64,000 nucleotides of DNA from Silvania confinis (GCF_025564085.1 NZ_JAMGZJ010000078.1:682001-746000), one strand, 5' to 3'. Counted from the stretch's first letter, positions 41,964-51,713 are shown. Program-made: numbers and translations. The notes: a model not told the origin generated them from the letters alone.

Positions 41964-42071
41964 TTGTTAGCCTGCAAAGCATTGCTAATACTTGAGCCTT
42001 CACTGCGCATTACCCTACAGCGTGCGCATCTGGTTGAAATACATTTTAACCTGACAAAAAGGCTCATTAAA

Positions 42072-43472
42072 ATGACACTCTCCTCTGTTTTGCGTACCAA
42101 AGATAAAATAGGCTACGGCTTAGGTGATATGGCCAGCGCGCTGGTCTGGCAGACGGCAACATTATTTTTAGCTTACTTTTATACCGATGTTTTTGGCCTA
42201 CCGGCAGCCATTATGGGCACCATGTTTTTAGTCGTACGAATAGTGGATGCCTTTGTTGATCCCTGCATTGGCGCGCTGGTCGAACGCACCCAAACGCGCC
42301 ACGGTCGCTTTCGCCCCTGGCTGCTGTGGTTTGCCATTCCGTTTGGTGCCAGCTGCCTGATCACCTTCTACGTGCCCGAGGTTGGACCGACGGCAAAAAT
42401 CCTGTATGCCTGCGTGACCTATACCCTGTTAAGCCTGATCTACTCTGCCATTAACGTGCCGTACTGCGCGATGCCCGGTGCCCTGACGCTCGACCCGCGT
42501 GAGCGTCACTCCCTGCAGTCCTGGCGCTTTGGCCTGTCGTTTATTGGCGGGCTGATCGTCACGGTCATCGCCCTGCCGCTGGTCTCGCATTTGGGCCAGG
42601 GCAACGTACAGAAAGGTTACTTCTATGCCATGAGTCTGATGGGATTACTGGGGATTGTTTTATTCTTCTGCTGTTTCTTTATGACCCGCGAACGTTATTC
42701 GCCGCGCAATGACACCTCCGGCTCGATGCTGTCAGATTTAAAACTGCTGGGCGGTAACAGCCAGTGGCGGATTGTTTTCCTGTTCAATATTTTGCTGTTA
42801 ACCGCGGTAGTGACACGTGGGTCGGCAACGATGTATTACGTGAAATATGTTCTGCTGCGTCCTGAGCTGGTATTTGCGTTTATTGTCTCGGGAATGGTGG
42901 CCTCATTAACGGGGGCGTTATTATCCGAACGGCTACTGGGGAAATTTGACCGCGTTCGTGCCTATCAGTGGACCATTATTTCGTTCGTAATATTTGGCGC
43001 GCTGATTTTCTTCATTTCCCCTTCACAGGTATGGCTGATTATGGGCCTGAACATTATTTTTAGCTTTATTCAAAACCTGACCACGCCGCTGCAGTGGACC
43101 ATGTTCTCGGACGTGGTCGATTACGAAGAACATCGCAGTGGCCGTCGGCTGGATGGGTTGGTGTTCTCCACTGCGCTGTTTGCCATCAAGTTTGGTCTGG
43201 CGCTGGGCGGCGCGGTGGTGGGCTGGGTGCTGGGAATGATGGATTACGTCCCCGGCCTCGAGACTCAGGCACCTGCGGTGCTCTCGACCATCAATGCGCT
43301 GTTTACCCTCATTCCCTGCGTGCTGTTTATCGCCATGGTAGCGCTGCTCTCTCGCTACACGCTCAACAGCCAACGGGTGGATGCCATTGCGCGTGAGCTT
43401 GCCAGCAAACGCGAAACCCGTACCGATGCCGGAATGCTCAACCCGGCCATTCATTCTGCCACTCAGGAGTAA
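42072..43472 (+). CDS. GPH-family glycoside:cation symporter
   Basis: This 466-residue membrane protein belongs to the glycoside-pentoside-hexuronide:cation symporter family (MelB, XylP, YicJ). The family signature is visible near the N-terminus (KIGYGLGDMAS) and in the first cytoplasmic loop (DPCIGALVERTQTRHGRFRPW). Twelve hydrophobic segments are apparent. It lies three bases upstream of a GH3 glycosidase, so it most likely imports a beta-linked oligosaccharide or glycoside that the enzyme cleaves in the cytosol. The substrate cannot be fixed from sequence. I chose the ATG at 42072, with an AAGG upstream. Confidence 0.88.
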   Translation: MTLSSVLRTKDKIGYGLGDMASALVWQTATLFLAYFYTDVFGLPAAIMGTMFLVVRIVDAFVDPCIGALVERTQTRHGRFRPWLLWFAIPFGASCLITFYVPEVGPTAKILYACVTYTLLSLIYSAINVPYCAMPGALTLDPRERHSLQSWRFGLSFIGGLIVTVIALPLVSHLGQGNVQKGYFYAMSLMGLLGIVLFFCCFFMTRERYSPRNDTSGSMLSDLKLLGGNSQWRIVFLFNILLLTAVVTRGSATMYYVKYVLLRPELVFAFIVSGMVASLTGALLSERLLGKFDRVRAYQWTIISFVIFGALIFFISPSQVWLIMGLNIIFSFIQNLTTPLQWTMFSDVVDYEEHRSGRRLDGLVFSTALFAIKFGLALGGAVVGWVLGMMDYVPGLETQAPAVLSTINALFTLIPCVLFIAMVALLSRYTLNSQRVDAIARELASKRETRTDAGMLNPAIHSATQE

Positions 43473-43475
43473 CTG

Positions 43476-45839
43476 ATGACTGCTATCTACAAGGACGCGG
43501 GCCGTCCCGTGCATGAACGCGTTGCCGATTTACTGGCGCGTATGACCCCGGAAGAGAAATTTGCCCAGATGCATGCTTACTGGCTCATTCTTGATGAACA
43601 GGGCAATCACCGCGAGCGCAGCGATCTGAGCGATGAGTTTGCCGGCGTCAGCGAACAGGCCGCGCTGAACGAGCGCCTGAAGCTGGGCGTCGGACAGATC
43701 ACCCGCCCGCTGGGCACCCACATTGTCGAAGCCAAAAAAGGGGTGCGCGCCGCTAACCGCCTGCAACGCACGATGATGGAGGAGACGCGGCTCGGTATCC
43801 CGGCGCTGTTCCATGAGGAGTGTCTGGTGGGATTGCTGTGTAAAGACGCGACGCTGTTCCCGTCGTCGCTCAACTACGGATCCACCTGGGATCCCGAGCT
43901 GGTAAAACGCGCGGCGCAGCAGATTGGCAAAGAGGCGCGATCGGTTGGCTGCCAGCAGGGGCTGGCTCCGGTGCTGGACGTCTCCCGCGACGTGCGATGG
44001 GGGCGTACGGAAGAGACATTCGGTGAGGACCCGTGGCTGGTGGGGGTGATGGCAACTGCTTATGTCAACGGGCTGCAGGGTGACAAGCGCGATCTGCTGG
44101 CGACCCTCAAACACTATGTCGGCCACTCGTTCAGCGAAGGCGCGCGCAACCATGCCCCGGTGCATCTGGGCTTTAGCGAACTCAACGATACCTTCCTGCT
44201 GCCGTTTGAGATGGCGGTCAAGCTGGCGAATGCCGGATCGGTGATGCCTGCCTATCACGATATCGATAATCAGCCCGGCCACAGCGATCGCTTCCTGCTG
44301 ACCACCGTCCTGCGCGAGCAGTGGGGCTTTGACGGGATCGTGGTTGCCGATTACGGCGGCGTCAGTTTATTGCATCAGCACCACGGTATTGCCCATGATG
44401 CCGCCGAATCGGCGGCGCTGGCGTTCAACGCCGGGCTCGACGTTGAACTGCCGAAAGATGATTGTGCTCGCCATCTGGCAGATGCGGTGGCGCGCGGGCT
44501 GATCCCGATGAGCCAAATCGACGCCATTGTCACCCGTGTGCTGCGGGAGAAATTCCGCCTCGGGCTGTTTGAACAGCCTTATGTCGATGAAAACGGCATT
44601 GATTTGCAGAGCGATGAAACGCGCGAGGTGGCCAGCCGTTCCATCACCCTGCTGGAAAATAACGGCATTTTGCCGTTGTCCGGCAAACCCCGCCTGGCGG
44701 TGGTGGGGCCAACGGCAGACGATCCGCTGGCGCTGCTGAGCGGTTACAGCTTCCCGGTACATTTGATCATCAGCGACATGCTGGAACAGACTGACCAGGT
44801 CACCACACCGCTGCAGGCGCTGACCCACTACCTGGGCGAGAGCCACGTTCAATACGCCAAAGGGTGCCAGATCATCGAAAAACGGATGGCGGGCGCGCCG
44901 GTCTTTCCGGGGGACAGCAGCGGCAAACCGATGCAGCAGTCCCCGGTGTCTGACGATATCCGTCTGATCCCGCATGCGGTGCGGGTGGCGAACGACAGCG
45001 ATCTGGTGGTGGCCTGCGTGGGCGACCTGGCGGGTTTGTTCCAGAGCGGCACCGTTGGAGAGGGTTCGGATACCGACAGCCTTAATCTGCCCGGCGTACA
45101 GCAGCAACTGCTGGAAGCGCTGGTCGCCACCGGCAAACCGGTTGTGGTGGTAATGACCGGCGGTCGTCCTTACAACCTGCAGGGGCTGGAAGATCGCGTG
45201 GCGGCCCTGATGATGGCGTGGGCACCGGGGCAGGAGGGCGGCTGGGCTATTGCCGATGTCCTGACCGGGCGGGCTGAGCCGCAGGGCAGGCTGGTGGTCA
45301 GTGTGCCGAAAAGTGCCGGAGCGATGCCGTTTTATTACAACCATAAACTCAAAAGTGGCGGGACACCGTTCGCGTTCCACTTCGGGGCTCGTTACCCCTT
45401 TGGCTTCGGTCTGGGCTGGACCACCTTCAACTGGGGCAAGGCGCGCGTGGCGCAAAACACCGTGTCGATCGACGGGGAAGTAACCCTGAGTATCGAGGTG
45501 AAAAACAGCGGCGAACGCAGCGGCAGCGAAGTGGTACAGGTCTACGTCCGGGACAAGGTTGCCAGCCAGGTCAGGCCGTTGCAGGAGTTAAAGGCGTTCC
45601 AGCGCGTCACCCTCTCACCGGGGGAAAGCGCTACGCTCACCTTCACGCTGCCGGTTGATCTGTTCAACTTCACCCGTCGGGACGGTAAACGCATCGTCGA
45701 GCCGGGCGAGTTTGAGCTGCAGGTGGGTGCATCGTCAGCGGACATTCGCGATGTGGTCACCGTCGAAGCGACGGGCGAGACCCGGGTACTGCCTGGCGAT
45801 TGGCGGATGCTGAGCCAGTGTGTGGTGCATAAGGCGTAA
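43476..45839 (+). CDS. Cytosolic GH3 beta-glycosidase (beta-glucosidase/beta-xylosidase)
   Basis: This 787-residue enzyme is a glycoside hydrolase family 3 member. Its layout is an N-terminal barrel (about 1-340), a second alpha/beta domain (about 380-620) and a C-terminal fibronectin III-like domain (about 670-760). The substrate-binding motif KHYVGHS and the nucleophile Asp292 in IVVADYGG are present. GRTEETFGEDPWLVG is a family signature. There is no signal peptide, unlike periplasmic BglX, so it acts on imported substrate. It is coupled to the GPH symporter. Whether it prefers glucosides or xylosides is uncertain. Confidence 0.88.
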   Translation: MTAIYKDAGRPVHERVADLLARMTPEEKFAQMHAYWLILDEQGNHRERSDLSDEFAGVSEQAALNERLKLGVGQITRPLGTHIVEAKKGVRAANRLQRTMMEETRLGIPALFHEECLVGLLCKDATLFPSSLNYGSTWDPELVKRAAQQIGKEARSVGCQQGLAPVLDVSRDVRWGRTEETFGEDPWLVGVMATAYVNGLQGDKRDLLATLKHYVGHSFSEGARNHAPVHLGFSELNDTFLLPFEMAVKLANAGSVMPAYHDIDNQPGHSDRFLLTTVLREQWGFDGIVVADYGGVSLLHQHHGIAHDAAESAALAFNAGLDVELPKDDCARHLADAVARGLIPMSQIDAIVTRVLREKFRLGLFEQPYVDENGIDLQSDETREVASRSITLLENNGILPLSGKPRLAVVGPTADDPLALLSGYSFPVHLIISDMLEQTDQVTTPLQALTHYLGESHVQYAKGCQIIEKRMAGAPVFPGDSSGKPMQQSPVSDDIRLIPHAVRVANDSDLVVACVGDLAGLFQSGTVGEGSDTDSLNLPGVQQQLLEALVATGKPVVVVMTGGRPYNLQGLEDRVAALMMAWAPGQEGGWAIADVLTGRAEPQGRLVVSVPKSAGAMPFYYNHKLKSGGTPFAFHFGARYPFGFGLGWTTFNWGKARVAQNTVSIDGEVTLSIEVKNSGERSGSEVVQVYVRDKVASQVRPLQELKAFQRVTLSPGESATLTFTLPVDLFNFTRRDGKRIVEPGEFELQVGASSADIRDVVTVEATGETRVLPGDWRMLSQCVVHKA

Positions 45840-45890
45840 CGGTAAGTCACTGTGATGGCGGGTTTTAATGGACTCGCCGATTTCAGGATA

Positions 45891-45998
45891 AAAAAAAGCC
45901 CATCGTGGGAGATGGGCAAAGACTACACACAGCAATTCATTGTTTCACTCAGGGGATTTCCATGCTTATAAATCAAGGTGTTGTTGATTCATAACCGT
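45891..45998 (-). ncRNA. rprA: RprA small regulatory RNA
   Basis: The minus strand from 45998 reads ACGGTTATGAATCAAC and matches E. coli RprA along its length. This includes AAGCATGGAAATCCCC, the part that pairs with the rpoS leader. It ends in the terminator GCCCATC, loop TCCCAC, GATGGGC plus T-run. RprA activates rpoS translation with Hfq and represses csgD and ydaM. The neighbour ydiK is conserved from E. coli. Confidence 0.93.
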
Positions 45999-46030
45999 GA
46001 CCTAATAGTAGGCATGGTGAATTTTTGCGT

Positions 46031-46046
46031 CGATCAGATTCGTCTC
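46031..46046 (-). promoter_or_regulatory. RcsB box of rprA
   Basis: GAGACGAATCTGATCG on the minus strand lies about 40 bases upstream of the RprA start. It matches the position and text of the RcsB site I recall for E. coli rprA, linking the RNA to envelope stress. Confidence 0.75.
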
Positions 46047-46153
46047 AATCGTTTAACAGAAGTGAAGGTTTTGTGAGGTGAATGAGGCAATTACGCGGGG
46101 AAGTCAGTTCAGGAGCGGTTAAATAAAAAGCGAATGTTAAGTAACGCTTAACT

Positions 46154-46177
46154 TTCTGGTGGGCGAACCCACCAGAA
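46154..46177 (-). terminator. Hairpin after ydiK
   Basis: TTCTGGTGGG, tetraloop TTCG, CCCACCAGAA on the minus strand lies 11 bases beyond the ydiK stop. It is very stable but lacks a full T-run. Confidence 0.65.
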
Positions 46178-46187
46178 TGCGGGGACA

Positions 46188-47300
46188 TTACTTCGGCAAC
46201 TCTTCTTTGTCGTTAAGGGTGGCCAGCAGAACGTCGGGATCGGTCTGCGGCATCGGCACTTCGTGCACCCAGGCAGAGAACAATCGCCAGGAGACCGCCA
46301 GCAGCACCGGGCCGATAAACAGACCAATCATCCCGAAGGCGATCAGGCCGCCGATCACGCCGGAGAGGATCAGGATCAAAGGCAAATCGGCACCCATACG
46401 GATCAGCATCGGACGGATCACGTTATCCATGGTGCCCACCACGCAACTCCAGACCAGCAGCACCGTGCCCCAGGTGGTGTCACCGCTCCAGTACAGCCAG
46501 ATGATGGCCGGGACCAGCACCACTAACGGCCCAAGCTGCATCAGACAGGTTAACAGCATCAGCACCGTAAACAGCGTAGCGTAAGGCACGCCAGCAATCG
46601 CCAGGCCAATCCCGCCCAGCACCGACTGCACCAGCGCTGTCACCACCACACCCAGAGCAACCGCCCGGACAGCCTGCGCCGCCAGCAGCATCGCGGCATC
46701 ACCGCGCGCCGAGGCGAGGCGCGTCGCAAAATGACGTACCCCAAGTGCCACCTGCTCACCGCGCCAGTACAGCAGGGCGCTGAACAGCAACATTAGCACG
46801 CAGTGAACCACAAAGCGGCCAAGATGCGCGGCGGTACCCACAAACCAGGTGGTCGTCGCGCCAATGTAAGGCCGGACCTTGGCCATAATTGCGCTGCCGC
46901 CCATTTCCAGCAGGTTGTGCCAGCCGGCATACAGCTTATCGCCGATCAGCGGAATGTCGTTCAGCCACGCCAGATCCGGTAGCGACATATCGCCGCTGGA
47001 AAAACTGGTGATCAGCGGACCGCTGCCGTCCACCAGGCTGTTGACCAGCAGGGCAATCGGGATCACAAACAGCAGAACCAGCAGCAGAGTCATCACCAGC
47101 ACCGCCAGCGAACGGCGACCAAACAGCAGGCGCTCAAGGCGGATAAACAGCGGCCAGGTAGCGATCACCACGGTTCCTGCCCATGCGAAGCCCAGCACGA
47201 AGGGTTGAACAATCCACAGACACGCAATAATCATGATTGCCAGAAACAGCACCGACAGCAAAACTTGCGCAACGTCCCTGGGCTGATGTCGATTGACCAT
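46188..47300 (-). CDS. ydiK: AI-2E family transporter YdiK
   Basis: YdiK is an inner-membrane protein of the AI-2E/PerM transporter family with about eight helices. The transported substrate is unknown. The 370 residues equal the E. coli length. The C-terminal block VIGGLIAFGMIGLFIGPVLLA is the family hallmark. It is divergent from ydiJ. In E. coli it is listed as part of the PurR regulon, but I did not find a clear PurR box here. Confidence 0.92.
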   Translation of the reverse strand: MVNRHQPRDVAQVLLSVLFLAIMIIACLWIVQPFVLGFAWAGTVVIATWPLFIRLERLLFGRRSLAVLVMTLLLVLLFVIPIALLVNSLVDGSGPLITSFSSGDMSLPDLAWLNDIPLIGDKLYAGWHNLLEMGGSAIMAKVRPYIGATTTWFVGTAAHLGRFVVHCVLMLLFSALLYWRGEQVALGVRHFATRLASARGDAAMLLAAQAVRAVALGVVVTALVQSVLGGIGLAIAGVPYATLFTVLMLLTCLMQLGPLVVLVPAIIWLYWSGDTTWGTVLLVWSCVVGTMDNVIRPMLIRMGADLPLILILSGVIGGLIAFGMIGLFIGPVLLAVSWRLFSAWVHEVPMPQTDPDVLLATLNDKEELPK

Positions 47301-47507
47301 AGTTAGAATTTACCTTTGAAGGACACCAGCATGGCTGGTGAGAACATGAAACCACGTGACTCTAATGATTAGTGATTTCAGCGATTTTTAACAGGCAGAT
47401 TCTGCCTGTAATTCTGGCGGGCGCATAAGAAAAAAATGTGATACAAACTGAGAGACACAACGCAAACGATTATCTACAACAATTTAGATGGGGCAGGGTC
47501 GACAGTA

Positions 47508-50500
47508 ATGATCCCACAAATTTCTCAAGCACCGGGCGTCGTTCAGCTGGTGCTCAATTTTTTGCAGGCTTTGGAGCAACAGGGTTTTACCGGCGATACC
47601 GCCACACGTTACGCCGACAGGCTGACGATGGCGACCGACAACAGTATCTACCAGCTACTTCCCGATGCCGTCGTTTTCCCCCGTTCGACCGCTGATGTGG
47701 CATTAATTGCCCGTCTGGCGTCACAGGAACTTTTCACTTCGCTGATCTTCACCCCTCGCGGCGGCGGCACCGGTACCAACGGTCAGGCGCTGAACCAGGG
47801 GATCATCGTCGATATGTCTCGCTACATGAACCGCATTATTGAGATCAACCCTGAAGAGGGCTGGGTGCGCGTCGAGGCGGGGGTGATTAAAGATCAGCTG
47901 AATCAGTATCTCAAGCCATACGGCTATTTCTTTGCCCCGGAGCTTTCTACCAGCAACCGCGCGACGCTCGGTGGGATGATCAACACCGACGCCTCCGGGC
48001 AGGGCTCGCTGGTGTATGGCAAAACCTCCGATCACGTGCTCGGCGTGCGGGCGGTATTGCTGGGCGGCGATATTCTTGATACCCAGCCGATGCCGGTTGA
48101 GCTTGCCGAAACGCTCGGCAACGACACCACCACCAGCGGGCGGATCTACCGCACCGTGCTGGACAGCTGCCGCGATAACCGTCAGCTCATTATTGATAAA
48201 TTTCCAAAACTGAACCGCTTTCTTACCGGCTACGATCTGCGCCATGTGTTTAATGACGATCTGAGCCAGTTCGACCTGACCCGCATCCTGACCGGTTCAG
48301 AAGGGACGCTGGCGATGATCACCGAGGCGCGCCTCGACATCACCCGGCTGCCGAAAGTGCGTCGGCTGGTGAACGTGAAGTACAACTCCTTTGACTCTGC
48401 CCTGCGCAACGCACCGTTTATGGTCGATGCCCGTGCGCTGTCGGTGGAAACCGTCGACTCAAAAGTGCTGAATCTGGCGCGGGAAGATATCGTCTGGCAC
48501 TCGGTCAGCGAGCTGATTACCGACGTGCCCGATAAAGAGATGCTGGGCCTGAACATCGTTGAGTTTGCCGGCGATGACGGCGAACTGATCGACAGTCAGG
48601 TGACCAGTTTGTGTCAGCGTCTGGATGAGCTGATGGCGCTCGGTGAGGGCGGGGTGATTGGCTGGCAGCTGTGCCAGGAGCTTTCCGGCATCGAGCGTAT
48701 CTACGCGATGCGCAAAAAAGCGGTCGGGCTGCTGGGCAACGCCAAAGGCGCGGCCAAACCGATCCCATTTGCCGAGGACACCTGCGTGCCGCCGGAACAT
48801 CTGGCGGACTATATTGTGGAGTTCCGCGCGCTGCTCGACAGCCACGGCCTGAGCTACGGCATGTTCGGCCATGTGGATGCCGGGGTGCTGCACGTTCGCC
48901 CGGCGCTGGACATGTGCGATCCGCAGCAGGAGATCCTGATGAAAAAGATCTCCGATGACGTGGTTACGCTCACCGCAAAATACGGCGGCCTGCTATGGGG
49001 TGAACATGGCAAAGGCTTCCGCGCCGAGTACAGCCCGGCCTTCTTTGGCGAGCAACTGTACGCCGAGCTGCGCAAAATCAAAGCCGCCTTCGACCCGAAT
49101 AACCGCCTTAACCCAGGCAAGATCTGCCCGCCTGCGGGCGTTGACGTGCCGATGATGCAGGTGGATGCAGTCAAACGCGGCACCTATGATCGCCAGATCC
49201 CAATTGCGGTGCGCTCATCCTGGCGCGGGGCGATGGAGTGTAACGGCAACGGCCTGTGCTTTAACTTTGATGCCAAAAGCCCGATGTGTCCGTCGATGAA
49301 GATTACCAGCAATCGCATCCACTCCCCGAAAGGCCGAGCGACGCTGGTACGCGAGTGGCTGCGTCTGCTGGCCGACCGCGGCGTGGATCCGCTGGCGCTG
49401 GAAAAAGATCTGCCAGAAAAACGCGCCAGCCTGCGTACTCTCGTTGAGCGGACCCGCAACAGCTGGCATGCGCGCAAAGGGGAGTACGATTTTTCCCACG
49501 AAGTGAAAGAGGCCATGTCCGGCTGTCTGGCCTGTAAAGCCTGTTCTACCCAGTGCCCGATCAAGATCGACGTACCGGAGTTCCGCTCGCGCTTCCTGCA
49601 GCTCTATCACACCCGCTACCTGCGCCCGGTGCGCGATCATCTGGTGGCAACGGTCGAAAGCTATGCCCCGCTGATGGCGCGTGCGCCGAAAACCTTCAAC
49701 TTCTTTATTAACCAGCCGCTGGTGCGCAAGCTGTCCGGGAAGCATATCGGTATGATTGACCTGCCGCTGCTCTCCACCCCGTCGTTGCAGCGTCAGATGG
49801 TTGGCCATCGCTCGGCCAACCTGACCCTCGAGCAACTCGAAACCTTAAGCCCGGAACAAAAGGCAAAAACGGTGCTGGTGGTGCAGGATCCGTTTACCAG
49901 CTATTACGACGCGCAGGTGGTGGCCGATTTTATCCGCCTGGTGGAGCGCTTAGGCTACCAGCCGGTGCTGCTGCCGTTCTCGCCGAACGGCAAGGCCCAG
50001 CACATTAAAGGCTTCCTCAATCGCTTTGCCAAAACGGCGCAAAAAACCTCTGACTTCCTTAACCGGGTCGCGCTGCTGGGGATGCCGATGGTTGGCGTCG
50101 ATCCGGCGCTGGTGCTCTGCTATCGCGATGAATATAAGCAGACGCTCGGTGATAAGCGTGGCGATTTCAACGTCATGCTGGTGCACGAATGGCTCCCGGC
50201 GATTGTGAATGCTCTGGTCACCCGAGAAACCAGCGGTGAAGCCTGGTATCTGTTCGGACACTGCACGGAAGTGACCGCGCTGCCGGGCGCACCTGCACAG
50301 TGGTCGTCGATCTTTGCCCGCTTTGGCGCAAAGCTCGAAAGCGTCAGCGTTGGCTGCTGCGGCATGGCCGGGACTTACGGGCATGAGGTGGTGAATCACG
50401 CCAACTCGCTGGGGATCTACGAACTCAGCTGGCAACAGGCGATGCAGCGACTGCCGCGCAATCGCTGCCTGGCGACGGGCTACTCCTGTCGCAGCCAGGT

Positions 50501-50564
50501 GAAACGCGTCGAGGGCAGCGGCGTCCGCCATCCATTGCAGGCTTTACTGGAGATTATGGGATGA
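47508..50564 (+). CDS. ydiJ: FAD/Fe-S D-2-hydroxyglutarate dehydrogenase YdiJ
   Basis: YdiJ oxidises D-2-hydroxyglutarate made as a by-product of SerA. The 1018 residues match E. coli in length. An N-terminal FAD-binding domain carries [13 protein letters not shown] near 83-95. An FAD-oxidase C domain includes [16 protein letters not shown] ferredoxin-like [4Fe-4S] motif, [12 protein letters not shown], lies near 675. Two CCG-type Fe-S domains follow, the last with [11 protein letters not shown]. It ends in an ATGA overlap with menI. Confidence 0.94.
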   Translation: MIPQISQAPGVVQLVLNFLQALEQQGFTGDTATRYADRLTMATDNSIYQLLPDAVVFPRSTADVALIARLASQELFTSLIFTPRGGGTGTNGQALNQGIIVDMSRYMNRIIEINPEEGWVRVEAGVIKDQLNQYLKPYGYFFAPELSTSNRATLGGMINTDASGQGSLVYGKTSDHVLGVRAVLLGGDILDTQPMPVELAETLGNDTTTSGRIYRTVLDSCRDNRQLIIDKFPKLNRFLTGYDLRHVFNDDLSQFDLTRILTGSEGTLAMITEARLDITRLPKVRRLVNVKYNSFDSALRNAPFMVDARALSVETVDSKVLNLAREDIVWHSVSELITDVPDKEMLGLNIVEFAGDDGELIDSQVTSLCQRLDELMALGEGGVIGWQLCQELSGIERIYAMRKKAVGLLGNAKGAAKPIPFAEDTCVPPEHLADYIVEFRALLDSHGLSYGMFGHVDAGVLHVRPALDMCDPQQEILMKKISDDVVTLTAKYGGLLWGEHGKGFRAEYSPAFFGEQLYAELRKIKAAFDPNNRLNPGKICPPAGVDVPMMQVDAVKRGTYDRQIPIAVRSSWRGAMECNGNGLCFNFDAKSPMCPSMKITSNRIHSPKGRATLVREWLRLLADRGVDPLALEKDLPEKRASLRTLVERTRNSWHARKGEYDFSHEVKEAMSGCLACKACSTQCPIKIDVPEFRSRFLQLYHTRYLRPVRDHLVATVESYAPLMARAPKTFNFFINQPLVRKLSGKHIGMIDLPLLSTPSLQRQMVGHRSANLTLEQLETLSPEQKAKTVLVVQDPFTSYYDAQVVADFIRLVERLGYQPVLLPFSPNGKAQHIKGFLNRFAKTAQKTSDFLNRVALLGMPMVGVDPALVLCYRDEYKQTLGDKRGDFNVMLVHEWLPAIVNALVTRETSGEAWYLFGHCTEVTALPGAPAQWSSIFARFGAKLESVSVGCCGMAGTYGHEVVNHANSLGIYELSWQQAMQRLPRNRCLATGYSCRSQVKRVEGSGVRHPLQALLEIMG

Positions 50565-50971
50565 TCTGGAAACGTGCGGTCACGCTACAGGCGTTAAACG
50601 CCATGAGCGAAGGCAATATGGTCGGTCTGCTGGATATCCAGTTTACCCGCATCGGTGATAACGAACTGGAAGCGACCATGCCGGTGGACAGCCGCACCCA
50701 TCAGCCGTTTGGGCTGCTGCACGGCGGCGCGTCAGTGGTGCTGGCCGAAACGCTGGGCTCGGTGGCAGGCTATCTCTGCACCGAAGGCGACCAGAAGGTG
50801 GTGGGGGTGGAGGTTAACGCCAACCATCTGCGCTCGGTGCGCAGCGGGCGAGTGCGCGGCGTCTGTCGCGCCCTGCACACCGGTAGCCGTCATCAGGTGT
50901 GGCAGATTGACATTCTTGATGAGCAGGAACGCCTGTGCTGCTCCTCGCGCTTGACTACCGCTGTGGTATAA
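50561..50971 (+). CDS. menI: 1,4-dihydroxy-2-naphthoyl-CoA thioesterase
   Basis: MenI (YdiI) hydrolyses DHNA-CoA in menaquinone synthesis. The 136-residue hotdog thioesterase has the catalytic Glu63 in [13 protein letters not shown]. Its ATG overlaps the ydiJ stop by four bases, so the two are translationally coupled, as in E. coli. A BIME follows seven bases downstream. Confidence 0.95.
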   Translation: MIWKRAVTLQALNAMSEGNMVGLLDIQFTRIGDNELEATMPVDSRTHQPFGLLHGGASVVLAETLGSVAGYLCTEGDQKVVGVEVNANHLRSVRSGRVRGVCRALHTGSRHQVWQIDILDEQERLCCSSRLTTAVV

Positions 50972-50977
50972 AAGGCT

Positions 50978-51054
50978 GCCCGGCGGCGCTTCGCTTGCAC
51001 GGGCCTACGAACACGGCGTAAATGTAGGCCGGGCAAGCGCAGCGCCGCCCGGCA
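50978..51054. repeat. REP pair (BIME) after menI
   Basis: Two inverted REP units, 50978-51008 (GCCCGGCGGCGCTTCGCTTG...) and 51024-51054 (GTAGGCCGGGCAAGCGCAGC...), flank a 15-base spacer. Confidence 0.88.
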
Positions 51055-51125
51055 ATTCCAGAAGGCCTGCTGGTCGGAACCGCCCTTTATGTGAAAGCCG
51101 CGCCCCGTATTTATGAGACTATTCC

Positions 51126-51230
51126 GATGCTCCTTCAAGAGCTAAGCCATGAAGAGTGCCGGAGATAAGCGCCGGATGGAGTAAGGAACCCTTAAGATTG
51201 CCTTCGGTAGTCTTAAGGGTTTTCTTTTTT
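51126..51230 (+). ncRNA. Structured RNA candidate, possibly RydB
   Basis: A compact, stem-rich stretch (CTCC...GGAG closing pairs, CTTC/GAAG and CCGG repeats between 51130 and 51180) is followed by a 16-pair terminator hairpin. That hairpin has arms AACCCTTAAGA and TCTTAAGGGTT, a UUC loop and a T-run to 51230. There is no open frame of note. E. coli encodes the RydB sRNA in the same menI-sufA interval. Identity with RydB is an inference from position and faint recall. The 5' end is not defined. Confidence 0.55.
51188..51230 (+). terminator. Strong intrinsic terminator of the RNA candidate
   Basis: AACCCTTAAGATTGCC pairs with GGTAGTCTTAAGGGTT, counting G-U pairs, and TTCTTTTTT follows. Confidence 0.85.
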
Positions 51231-51330
51231 GGGCGTTACGCTGAATGCGTATCGCTGTCAGGAAATTCTCTAACGACTCCGTGTCATTTGCCCGCACTTT
51301 GATCAATACGCACCCATCCCCGGCAACGGT

Positions 51331-51495
51331 ATGCAGTTCTTCCCCTTCGGGCCGACGGGTAAATTTCAGTCCCCTAATGGAGTTTATTTGCCACTTGCTT
51401 TACTCGCCCTCGCCACCGGTGCAATCGTCCTCTGGCTGGCCATTCTGGCGCAGCTTAGCGCCAGAAATGAGCACGCTCAGCACGCGATGGAGTAA
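51331..51495 (+). CDS. Possible small membrane protein, unrecognised
   Basis: A 54-codon frame begins MQFFPFGPTGK and contains one strong hydrophobic helix (YLPLALLALATGAIVLWLAI, about residues 19-38). A charged tail ending EHAQHAME follows. The ATG has no ribosome site. An in-frame TTG at 51388, five bases after GGAG, would give a 35-residue single-helix protein and may be the real start. A stable hairpin follows the stop. I know no homologue, so this is a candidate only. Confidence 0.35.
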   Translation: MQFFPFGPTGKFQSPNGVYLPLALLALATGAIVLWLAILAQLSARNEHAQHAME

Positions 51496-51502
51496 ATAAT
51501 CG

Positions 51503-51526
51503 GGGCCGGATGATGACATCCGGCCC
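51503..51526 (+). terminator. Hairpin after the possible small membrane protein
   Basis: GGGCCGGAT, loop GATGAC, ATCCGGCCC is a nine-pair stem eight bases past the stop. It has no T-run. Confidence 0.5.
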
Positions 51527-51609
51527 AATTGTTGTGCGGCAAGCCCATGATTATGCTGGAGCCCGCAATATAACTGTTTGATTTGGTTGTTATTGCCTAC
51601 GGCTAAAAT

Positions 51610-51646
51610 TTTTTTTACCCCTATCTCAAAAATAGGCATTCCCTAT
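51610..51646 (+). promoter_or_regulatory. OxyR-type site upstream of suf
   Basis: CTAT (51621), seven bases, ATAG (51632), seven bases, CTAT (51643) reproduces three of the four OxyR quarter-sites at the correct spacing. The fourth quarter (51610-51613) is TTTT. In E. coli OxyR activates suf from a far-upstream site. Confidence 0.55.
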
Positions 51647-51700
51647 ACATCTTTTCCTTTGTTACCGTTTTCGTCGATTAGCCTTTCTAAATTGATTAAT

Positions 51701-51713
51701 AATCAAAGCATTG
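51701..51713 (+). promoter_or_regulatory. IHF site of the suf promoter
   Basis: AATCAAAGCATTG is a full match to the IHF consensus WATCAANNNNTTR. It lies between the OxyR-type site and the Fur box, as needed to loop distant OxyR to the promoter, the mechanism described for E. coli suf. Confidence 0.75.

Noticed and set aside
44367..45455. A 362-codon minus-strand frame inside the GH3 gene
   Set aside because: No ribosome site or recognisable domain, and it is fully contained in a well-supported GH3 hydrolase.
51245..51499. An 84-codon plus-strand frame overlapping the possible small membrane protein
   Set aside because: The product is Ser/Pro/Arg-rich with no membrane or globular pattern. 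The alternative frame at 51331 is more protein-like.
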